Below are positions 57,657 through 64,000 of a stretch of 64,000 nucleotides of DNA, piece by piece. This stretch comes from Desulfovibrio sp. (lineage in GTDB: Bacteria > Desulfobacterota > Desulfovibrionia > Desulfovibrionales > Desulfovibrionaceae), in NCBI GenBank assembly GCA_017528345.1, contig JAFXOX010000057.1, positions 1 to 64,000 on the forward strand, written 5' to 3'. Made by a program: the position numbers and the translations under genes. The first letter of the stretch is position 1, and every line of letters starts with the position of its first letter. The notes below the pieces were generated by a model, which saw only the letters and a program-made list of their open reading frames with translations, did not search any database and was not told where the DNA came from.

Positions 57657-58631
57657 TCAGTTTTGGCTTTGCAAAGCCTTCAGCACTTTTTCAAGAGCGG
57701 AAATGCACGCTTCCACTTCTGCGCTAAACACACCTTCACCGCTTTGCACAGCTTCGCGTGCGGCCGTAGCTGCATGTTGCAACGCAAAGGCTCCCAAACA
57801 GGGAGCACTACGTTCAAGAAGGCCTAAAAGATGCAGCAGTGCCTCATAGTTTTCTTCAGCCAGCAGGCGACTCAGGATCTGCGGGCCGTGGGCAAAAACG
57901 TGGACAAAGAGCGCTGAGCCCAGATCAGGGCACTGAGCCGTGATTGTTTGCAGGATATGCGCTGCTTCCAGATCAATGGCAGGTCCTCTTCCATCGAGCG
58001 ATCGTATAACTTTGCTGTCCTGATTTCTGCGCGCACAGACATTGCCAAGGCTTGTCACAAACCAGTCCCAAAAGCGTCGCGCGCTCTTTGAAAACTGCGC
58101 CAGTTCCCCGCAGGAACAAAGGTAGAGCACAAAACAGAGCGTTGCCAAAAAGACGCTCAAAAAAAAGCGCAGCATTTCCTGGGCATTGGCAGCATGGGCT
58201 GGATCCAGGGTCTTGTCCACGCGCAAATACACCTCGACCGTTCCCACCTGACCTGTGTCGCTCAAAATGGGGCTGATGGCCTGTACGGTTCGCTCTGTGA
58301 GAACACCGTCCCAGGGTTCAAGCTCTTCCGTGCGTCCGCGACGTTGACCCTCGAGCAAGATATCTCCTCGTGCGATCTTCACGGCATAGAGCTCGGGGTT
58401 TCGCATGGCCGCAAAAACAACAGGGCGAACCACCTGAACCTCCAGATCCCAGCCTGGGATAGCCAGAAGCGAAGAGATTTCTTCTGCAACCGCCGAAGCA
58501 CGCGTGGAAAGGATAGCTTCAGAACGGGAGTGGAGATCGTGCATGCGCCAGGAACTGAAGGCAAAGGCCATCAAAATGGCGACAAGCCAGAGAGTAAGCG
58601 CCGTCAAGCGGCGAAGATCACCTTGTTGCAT
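57657..58631 (-). CDS. two-helix membrane protein with periplasmic domain and HPt-like C-terminus
   Basis: A 324-residue protein I do not recognise. A membrane helix (about 9-27) is followed by about 120 periplasmic residues, a second helix (about 152-172) and a cytoplasmic part. The plan is that of a sensor input module. The C-terminal 85 residues are helical; ERSAPCLGAFALQHAATAAREAV resembles the core of histidine phosphotransfer domains, but the phospho-His position looks like Gly, so it may be degenerate. It lies 11 bp upstream of ftsY and 73 bp after murJ, all on the same strand. Function unknown. Confidence 0.6.
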   Translation of the reverse strand: MQQGDLRRLTALTLWLVAILMAFAFSSWRMHDLHSRSEAILSTRASAVAEEISSLLAIPGWDLEVQVVRPVVFAAMRNPELYAVKIARGDILLEGQRRGRTEELEPWDGVLTERTVQAISPILSDTGQVGTVEVYLRVDKTLDPAHAANAQEMLRFFLSVFLATLCFVLYLCSCGELAQFSKSARRFWDWFVTSLGNVCARRNQDSKVIRSLDGRGPAIDLEAAHILQTITAQCPDLGSALFVHVFAHGPQILSRLLAEENYEALLHLLGLLERSAPCLGAFALQHAATAAREAVQSGEGVFSAEVEACISALEKVLKALQSQN

Positions 58632-58704
58632 ACGCTATTATACTGCTCCCTCTTGGGCTAAATGGCCAGAGTACGGACCATAAGCCAAGTACTCTAAGAG
58701 GAGC

Positions 58705-60249
58705 TCACGCGGAAGGCAAGAAAAACTTCGATTCCCTCTGTCGCGTTTTTTTGCCAAGAAGTGTTTTCAAACGCCCATAATCACGCCGACAAAAGAAACG
58801 CAAGGCACAGATCCAGAAACCAAGGCCTGCCAAAAGCCCAAGACCAAGGCTAAGCATGCCTGAAAGCTCAAGCCAGGCTGCAAGGGCAAGGGTTCCGCGT
58901 GCCCCACATCCACAAAGAAGTGCACAGACGAGGGCGCGACAACAAAAGCCTGTGGAAAAAGGCTGTTTCTGGCCTTTGCGAGCCAAAGACAGATGTAGCC
59001 AAAGCCAAAGCGACAGCGCGTAAGCCGCATTTCCCAAGACCAGGGCAAAAGCAGGATGCAGGGCAAAGCCGAGGAGCGTTGTCAGCGCAAGGCAGAGGAG
59101 GCTCGTTGCCAGGGAATACCCTTCTCCTCCAAGAGCTGTACAGGCGCAAAGCAGAATTCTCGCAAAAGCCTGGAAAGGAAGGAGGGGCAAAAGCAGTATA
59201 AGCATGGAAGCGACCACGGGAACAGCATCTTTGGCAAAATGGCCGTGCCCATAGAGGACAAAGGTCAGATCAAAGGAGAGGGCACAGAGTCCTGACGTGG
59301 CTGCTAAAATCAAAAGCAGGGTCCAGTGCTGGGCACGGACAAGACTGCGGGAAAAGTGGGCAAAGCGTCCGCGCAAGGCACAGCTGCTCAACACGGGCAG
59401 GGAGGCCATACCCAGGCAGACACCTATAAGGCCAAGCGGCAGTTCTAAAAAACGCTCGGCGTAAAAAAAAGCACTGACAAGGCCTGGCCCCTGTAGAGCA
59501 AGAAAGATCATGGCAGACAACGCGGCAAGATGCGGGAAGGCAGCTGGTAAAAGGCCCTTGGGAAGCGCTCTCAGCATAGTCCAGGCCTTGCCTGCCTGGT
59601 AGTCTTGCAAGGTGTCTTCCCTGATACCACGAACAAATCTCTGCACAGCCCATGCCTGAAAAAGCCACTGGCCAAGGCCCGCAAAGCTCAGGCCAAGTAC
59701 GATAAGCCATATGGCGTGATCAGGAAAACATGCTGCCGGCCAAAAAAAACTCAGCATGAGCACATTGAAAAGCAGTGGAGAGCAGGCAGGAATCGTAAAG
59801 GAGCCCTTGGCATGCAAATAGCTCATGGAAAGCGCAGCCATGCCCGCGAAAAAAAGATAGGGCAAAGCCCACGGCAAAAGGGTGGCCAAGGCCTGACATT
59901 GTGCTTGATCTGCACTGATCAGCCTTGCAAGAGGCTTGGTCAAGACCATGACAAGGGCCGTCAGGAAAAAAAGAAGCCAGAAAAGTCGCTTGCGCACAGC
60001 TAAAAAAAGCCTGGGCGAGCAATCGTTGCGCACAAAGTGCGCAGTCAGAGAAAGGGAAAGACTTCCTTCCGCCAGAAGACGCCTGAAAATATGCGGTACA
60101 CGGAGAGCCTGTGCCAAAAGATCTCCTAGGGGGCCGGCTCCGACAATCCAGGCTATAGAGAGATCCCGCACAAGTCCTAAAAGGCGTGAAGCGAGAGAAA
60201 AACTGAAGAGCCTCAGCAAAAGGGCGAGAAATGACGTAGTTGTAGCCAT
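58705..60249 (-). CDS. murJ: lipid II flippase MurJ
   Basis: 514-residue membrane protein of the MOP superfamily that flips lipid II for cell-wall synthesis. About 14 hydrophobic helices are visible. The N-terminal SRLLGLVRDLSIAWIVGAG and DLLAQALRVPHIFRRLLAEGSLS match the MurJ/MviN start, with the conserved Arg residues. No Shine-Dalgarno sequence is apparent before the ATG at 60249, and no hairpin element is seen, so the start is less certain than the function. Confidence 0.9.
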   Translation of the reverse strand: MATTTSFLALLLRLFSFSLASRLLGLVRDLSIAWIVGAGPLGDLLAQALRVPHIFRRLLAEGSLSLSLTAHFVRNDCSPRLFLAVRKRLFWLLFFLTALVMVLTKPLARLISADQAQCQALATLLPWALPYLFFAGMAALSMSYLHAKGSFTIPACSPLLFNVLMLSFFWPAACFPDHAIWLIVLGLSFAGLGQWLFQAWAVQRFVRGIREDTLQDYQAGKAWTMLRALPKGLLPAAFPHLAALSAMIFLALQGPGLVSAFFYAERFLELPLGLIGVCLGMASLPVLSSCALRGRFAHFSRSLVRAQHWTLLLILAATSGLCALSFDLTFVLYGHGHFAKDAVPVVASMLILLLPLLPFQAFARILLCACTALGGEGYSLATSLLCLALTTLLGFALHPAFALVLGNAAYALSLWLWLHLSLARKGQKQPFSTGFCCRALVCALLCGCGARGTLALAAWLELSGMLSLGLGLLAGLGFWICALRFFCRRDYGRLKTLLGKKTRQRESKFFLPSA

Positions 60250-60625
60250 GACAGTGGGAAAGACGAAAGGAGGGTTCTCAGCGAGTGTTCCCTTACATAG
60301 CCAATTCCCGGGCCTTGGGCAATGCCAGGGAAGTACCCCCTTGCCTTTTTATCCAAAGATGTTAGTTAAAAAATAACACCTTTTGCATTGCCTGAATAAC
60401 GAGGCCATCAGATGGCCGACCAACCTGCAATTACCCGCGATAGCAGCGCTCTCAGCAGCTGAAAACTGTCGTTTTTCTGCTGTACAGAACGTAACACGCC
60501 CATCTCACACAGGCCGAAATGAGATGCAATGGCCGTGTTTGCACGCCAGTATCCTTGTTTAGGACCGCAAAAAGGCGGCACAGCTTTTTTGCTTACGCTC
60601 GAAGAGCCTTCTTCTCAAACATCAT
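60250..60625. other. gene-free divergent region between murJ and the metallo-hydrolase
   Basis: About 375 bp with no supported gene, expected to hold both promoters. A small perfect repeat, GGCCATC-A-GATGGCC, lies near 60402-60416. No -35/-10 pair was convincing. Confidence 0.45.
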
Positions 60626-60696
60626 GGAGGCAGCCTGACTCGCCCTTTCTGTACACCACACAAAAGCAGATCGCGATTCAGTGCTGAAAACAGCAA
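60626..60696 (+). promoter_or_regulatory. SD-hairpin-start element of the metallo-hydrolase gene (weaker)
   Basis: GGAGG (60626-60630) abuts CAGCCTGA (60631-60638), which can pair with TCAG-T-GCTG (60678-60686) with one bulged base over a 39-base loop. Ten bases lead to ATG 60697. A local GCTG-AAAA-CAGC hairpin right before the ATG competes with it. No other Shine-Dalgarno sequence is near. It is the least certain of the nine. Confidence 0.4.
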
Positions 60697-61482
60697 ATGA
60701 AAATACAACAGATTCGCAGTGCTACCGTTCGTATCGAATATGCCGGCAAAACCTTTCTGACCGATCCCTGGCTCATTGCCAAGGGCGCCATGGGGACCTT
60801 TGAAGGTAAAGGCTTCCGCTACTGCAAACCCGAACAGGGGAAAATCGCCATGCCCATGTGCGATCTGCCCATGGCGGTTGCAGATGTCCTCAAGGGCGTT
60901 GACTGTTATCTTCTCACGCATGTCCATCCTGACCATATAGACATGGAAAAAGACGGAACCGTTGGCAAATTTTTAGATAAAAAGGTTCCGGTCTTCGTGC
61001 AAAGCCCGGAAGACGCCATGACCATGCTCAACTCAGGATTTGAAGATGTAACAGTGCTCTACGAAAATTCAGCCTTCCAGGGCATTGACCTGATCAAGAC
61101 ACCTGGCCGCCATGGCACAAAAATTCCCTGTGGTCCATCCTGTGGAATTGTGCTGCGTGCTCCCTGCGAAAAGACGCTCTATATTGCAGGTGATACCATC
61201 TGGTATGACGCTGTAGCCAAAAGCATCCGCAAATTTCACCCCGACGTCATCATCCTCAATGCCTGCGCTGCTGAATTCATTGATCAGGGGCGTCTGATCA
61301 TGGATGATGCTGATGTGGAAAACGTCTATCATGCAGCCCCCAAGGCGAATATCATGGTTAGTCATATGGACAATGTGGCTCATGCTTCCTTGACGCGTCA
61401 GAGTATGCGTCAACGACTCACAGAGCGGGGTATCTTTAACAAAGTCTGGATGCCTGAAGATGGCGAAAGCCGCTCTTTCTGA
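60697..61482 (+). CDS. MBL-fold metal-dependent hydrolase (UlaG-like)
   Basis: A 261-residue metallo-beta-lactamase-fold protein. The metal motif is THVHPDHID (near residue 74), with later ligands likely in GRHGT, AGDTIW and SHMDNVAH. It resembles the UlaG-like group of lactonase or phosphodiesterase relatives; the substrate cannot be told. It stands alone between a divergent murJ and a bidirectional terminator. Confidence 0.85.
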   Translation: MKIQQIRSATVRIEYAGKTFLTDPWLIAKGAMGTFEGKGFRYCKPEQGKIAMPMCDLPMAVADVLKGVDCYLLTHVHPDHIDMEKDGTVGKFLDKKVPVFVQSPEDAMTMLNSGFEDVTVLYENSAFQGIDLIKTPGRHGTKIPCGPSCGIVLRAPCEKTLYIAGDTIWYDAVAKSIRKFHPDVIILNACAAEFIDQGRLIMDDADVENVYHAAPKANIMVSHMDNVAHASLTRQSMRQRLTERGIFNKVWMPEDGESRSF

Positions 61483-61497
61483 TATCCGGACAAAAAA

Positions 61498-61545
61498 CCG
61501 CAAAAAAACGTCTGTTCCTCATGGGGGACAGACGTTTTTTTGCGG
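61498..61545. terminator. bidirectional intrinsic terminator
   Basis: CCGCAAAAAAACGTCTGT (61498-61515) pairs perfectly with the complementary run at 61528-61545. A7 on one side and T7 on the other let it end both the plus-strand hydrolase transcript and the convergent queF transcript. Confidence 0.9.
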
Positions 61546-61633
61546 CCGCTTCATGGTTTTTTGTGGATGCATCTGTGTCTCCACAAAAGAAGTTGCTTTT
61601 AGGCGTCAAGCTGAAAAAATGCAGACTATTGGC

Positions 61634-62140
61634 TTAAAATTTTTCGTAGTGGCGCGCAATCTGCGAATCCATACGGTACTGAGCCACAGCCTCGCGCACT
61701 TGTGTATTCCGCTCTCCCAATTCCGCAAATTGCTCGGCAAAGACATTGATGCGGGCTCCGCCACGCGGTGCAAAAAGCCCCTGTACACGGCACCAACAGG
61801 GATGCATGAGCTGCCAAAGATCATCCAAAATGGTATTCGTCATGGTTTCCATAAAGGATTGATGGTTGCGAAAAGCAAACATGTAGAGCTTAAAGCTTTT
61901 GGATTCAACGCAAAGTTTGTCCGGGATGTATTCCACAAAGATACGACCAAAATCCGGCTGGCCGGTGACGGGACAAAGCGAAGTGAACTCAGGGAAATCA
62001 ATGGTAATAACGTAGAATCGACCAGCATAACAGTTGGGAAAGGCTTCAAGAAGACTGACGCTTGGGCCCTGCTCCGGACGCGATAAATGCCCTTTGGCCA
62101 AAAGCTGTAAATCTTCTGTTTTATCCTGGCTTCTGCTCAT
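61634..62140 (-). CDS. queF: NADPH-dependent 7-cyano-7-deazaguanine reductase (QueF)
   Basis: Reduces preQ0 to preQ1 in queuosine synthesis. The 168-residue protein is the short, single-domain QueF form. The catalytic Cys56 is in FTSLCPVTGQPDFG and the QueF motif is ESKSFKLY. GGGAGG lies 5 nt before the ATG, with no hairpin between. No preQ1 riboswitch is recognisable in the 157 bp upstream. Other queuosine genes are not in the window. Confidence 0.95.
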   Translation of the reverse strand: MSRSQDKTEDLQLLAKGHLSRPEQGPSVSLLEAFPNCYAGRFYVITIDFPEFTSLCPVTGQPDFGRIFVEYIPDKLCVESKSFKLYMFAFRNHQSFMETMTNTILDDLWQLMHPCWCRVQGLFAPRGGARINVFAEQFAELGERNTQVREAVAQYRMDSQIARHYEKF

Positions 62141-62297
62141 GTATCCTCCCGCTTTTCACAATCCTTGATCTTTAGAAAGGCGCAGGTTATGCGTCTTGCA
62201 ATGTCCGCGTTGTTGCAAATCTGTCTCTCAGAGCTTAGGCTGATTGCTCATTCCAAACGCTGACGGAGTTCTGCCCCAAAAAAATGAGGCTTAAGCT

Positions 62298-63086
62298 ATG
62301 ACCATTGCCATACAAGTCCAGACATGTACAGCAGGCGAAATACTGCCGCTTCTTCCGGCACAAATCAAAGAGACCTATGGCTTTGCGGCCCATACTGCGA
62401 CATATCGCTGCCCGCCCCCCATCGCCGTCGGCTCAACGCTTTGCACAGAAACAGGCGATGTTCTCTTCACCGTTGTCGGGCATCTCTTTTTGCCCACTGG
62501 TCTGCCGCACGCGAGCCTCTGCCCGCTCCTCAAAGCCCAAAGCACCATGAAAAGCGAGGAAATGTTTGACTTGCAGCTCATCAAAAAAGGTGTCAGCCTA
62601 GCCTGGATCACTCTTTCTGACAAAGGCGCTCAAGGGCTGCGCGAAGATACAGCAGGACCTCTCATTGCTGAAACGTTGGGAACAGCACTTGACATAGGCT
62701 ACAGTCAGGGTTTCCTTTTACCTGACGAGCCAGATCTGTTACGTGCTTTGCTGACTTCTCTCGCCCTGATTGACCGCTACGACATCATCTGCACCAGCGG
62801 AGGCACTGGCCTGACAACTCGCGATAGAACCCCTGAGACCACCGAACGCCTTCTGGACCGCAAGCTTCCAGGCTTTGCCCAAGCGATGATGGCCAAAAGC
62901 CTTGAAAAAACCCCCAAAGCTATTCTATCCAGAGCGTGTGCCGGCATTATCGGCGAAAGTCTCGTTCTCAATCTCCCTGGAAGTGCCAAAGCGGTCCGCG
63001 AGAACCTGGAAGCGGTTTTGCCGGCTCTTGATCACACAATCCAAAAACTTCACAATGATCCTTCAGACTGCGGAGCCAATGCATGA
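62298..63086 (+). CDS. MogA/MoaB-type molybdenum cofactor protein with extra N-terminal domain
   Basis: 262 residues. The C-terminal part (about 100-255) is the molybdopterin adenylyltransferase fold: AWITLSDKGAQGLREDTAGP, ICTSGGTGLTTRDRTPE and NLPGSAKAVRENL. The first about 95 residues form a separate region I do not recognise (CPPPIAVGSTLC, GDVLFTVVGHLFLPTG). By family it would adenylate molybdopterin or bind it. GAGG lies 8 nt upstream. Its stop overlaps the next start (ATGA). Confidence 0.85.
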   Translation: MTIAIQVQTCTAGEILPLLPAQIKETYGFAAHTATYRCPPPIAVGSTLCTETGDVLFTVVGHLFLPTGLPHASLCPLLKAQSTMKSEEMFDLQLIKKGVSLAWITLSDKGAQGLREDTAGPLIAETLGTALDIGYSQGFLLPDEPDLLRALLTSLALIDRYDIICTSGGTGLTTRDRTPETTERLLDRKLPGFAQAMMAKSLEKTPKAILSRACAGIIGESLVLNLPGSAKAVRENLEAVLPALDHTIQKLHNDPSDCGANA

Positions 63087-63946
63087 ATACACCGTTCGGC
63101 ACTTTCGGCAATATCTGCCACATGGTCAAGATTGAACACTCTATTTTTGCGCTGCCCTATGCCTGGGCAGGCTCATGCCTTGCTGCCAAAGGGCTGCCGC
63201 CACTTGACGTTTTTCTCTGGCTGACCCTGGCCATGGTGGCTGTACGCTCCTTTGCTATGGCCTTTAACCGTCTGGCCGATCTGCCTTATGACAAGGCCAA
63301 TGAACGCACTAAAAATCGGCCTTTGGTCACTGGAGAAATTACAGTTTCCCAGACAATAGCTTTTTGTATCTTCATGGCAGTAGTCTTCGTCATCTGTTGC
63401 GCAGCAATGAACCACCTCTGTCTCCTTCTTTCTCTTCCCGCCCTGCTCGTGGTCATCATCTATAGCTATCTCAAGCGCTTCACCCCGCTCTGTCATTTCT
63501 GGCTGGGCGCAACACTGGGCCTCGCCCCTCTTGCCGGCTGGCTGGGCGTCAATCCTCAGAGCATGACCCTTTCTCCCGTCATGCTCTTTCTAGCAGTGAC
63601 GTTCTGGGTTGGCGCCTTTGACATTTACTATGCCTTTCAAGATATCAACTTTGACAGAACATTTGGTCTGCACTCCATGCCCGCTGACAAAGGCGCGAAC
63701 ACAGCGCTGGCCATCGCAGGTTTTGCCCATGCCATGACTGTCATTTTTCTCCTGTTACTTGGACTTTCTGCGAGTCTTTCTCTCTGGTGGTATCTCATCT
63801 GCGCAGGTATTGCCCTTCTGCTCTTTTTGGAGCACAAGATCATGCTCAGCCGCGATGTCAGCAAGGTTAATACGGCTTTTTTCACCGTCAATAGCATTAT
63901 ATCACCTGTCATGCTCATTGGCGTCCTTCTTGGCATTTTTTACTAA
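63083..63946 (+). CDS. UbiA-family prenyltransferase (MqnP-like)
   Basis: Integral membrane prenyltransferase of 287 residues with about eight helices. The two Asp-rich motifs are NRLADLPYDKANERTKNRPL and FQDINFDRTFGLHS. In menaquinone-using anaerobes with the futalosine route this family member is MqnP, attaching the isoprenoid tail; that assignment is inferred from lineage. The start overlaps the previous stop by 4 bases. The last 54 bases of the window show nothing definite. Confidence 0.85.
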   Translation: MNTPFGTFGNICHMVKIEHSIFALPYAWAGSCLAAKGLPPLDVFLWLTLAMVAVRSFAMAFNRLADLPYDKANERTKNRPLVTGEITVSQTIAFCIFMAVVFVICCAAMNHLCLLLSLPALLVVIIYSYLKRFTPLCHFWLGATLGLAPLAGWLGVNPQSMTLSPVMLFLAVTFWVGAFDIYYAFQDINFDRTFGLHSMPADKGANTALAIAGFAHAMTVIFLLLLGLSASLSLWWYLICAGIALLLFLEHKIMLSRDVSKVNTAFFTVNSIISPVMLIGVLLGIFY

Positions 63947-64000
63947 TGTTTATTTTTCTATATGCGTAAAACACACTTTCAATGGGCGGCCGAGGACTGC

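Noticed and set aside
58637..58642. Perfect TATAAT just before the 57657-58631 gene on the minus strand
   Set aside because: No matching -35 box, and it would start transcription at or inside the start codon; probably chance.
62141..62297. preQ1 riboswitch before queF
   Set aside because: No characteristic short stem with A-rich tail was found in the 157 bp.
1..64000. CRISPR arrays, rRNA genes, intact insertion sequences, prophage
   Set aside because: No regularly spaced repeats, rRNA sequence, complete transposase or phage genes were seen.

Overview
The window looks like a chromosome segment of a sulfate-reducing deltaproteobacterium of the Desulfovibrio group (Desulfovibrionaceae, Desulfobacterota). 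This rests on the gene order rpmF-plsX-fab-acpP-glyA-dCMP deaminase-rib-nusB-leuS and on protein flavour. It is an inference from order and sequence, not a database result. Base composition is intermediate except for one strongly A+T-rich island at about 22130-25020.

Layout. Bases 1-15804 (+) carry fatty-acid genes (rpmF, plsX, fabG, acpP, fabF), glyA, a dCMP deaminase, riboflavin genes (ribD, ribE, ribH), nusB, leuS, holA, lon and prmC. As I remember relatives, fabH and ribBA would also sit here; both are absent. Bases 15852-21456 (+) hold tRNA-Thr, -Tyr and -Gly, tuf, rpmG, tRNA-Trp, secE, nusG and rplKAJL, with an L10 leader and a strong terminator after rplL. Bases 21457-25371 are an A+T-rich island with two glycosyltransferase genes that separates rplL from rpoB. 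rpoB and rpoC follow to 33793. Bases 33829-40678 are accessory: an inverted repeat, an IS110-type transposase fragment, glycerate kinase, a DUF134 regulator with a glycine-rich HMA2-like protein, an O-methyltransferase, a structured mobile-element-like remnant, a D-2-hydroxyacid dehydrogenase and an AlaA-like aminotransferase. Bases 40679-55663 (-) are one complete S10-spc-alpha cluster of 29 genes (rpsJ to rplQ, including secY, map and rpoA) behind a consensus promoter and a long leader. Bases 55669-60249 (-) are murJ, a two-helix membrane protein and ftsY. The rest is a metallo-beta-lactamase-fold protein, queF, a MogA/MoaB-type protein and a UbiA-type prenyltransferase.

Main observation. 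Nine of the 69 protein genes (fabG, ribD, ribH, leuS, glxK, the 2-hydroxyacid dehydrogenase, the alaA-like gene, map and the metallo-hydrolase) share an unusual start region. A GGAGG Shine-Dalgarno sequence is followed at once by the 5' arm of an RNA hairpin, usually opening C/T-G/A-G-C. The 3' arm ends 6-10 nt before the start codon. Read linearly, GGAGG is about 31-67 nt from the start codon; with the hairpin folded it is at normal distance. The stems differ in sequence but keep pairing and position, as expected of a conserved 5'-UTR device. Most other genes here have an ordinary Shine-Dalgarno sequence. All coordinates, pairings and frames were worked out by eye; nothing was searched.
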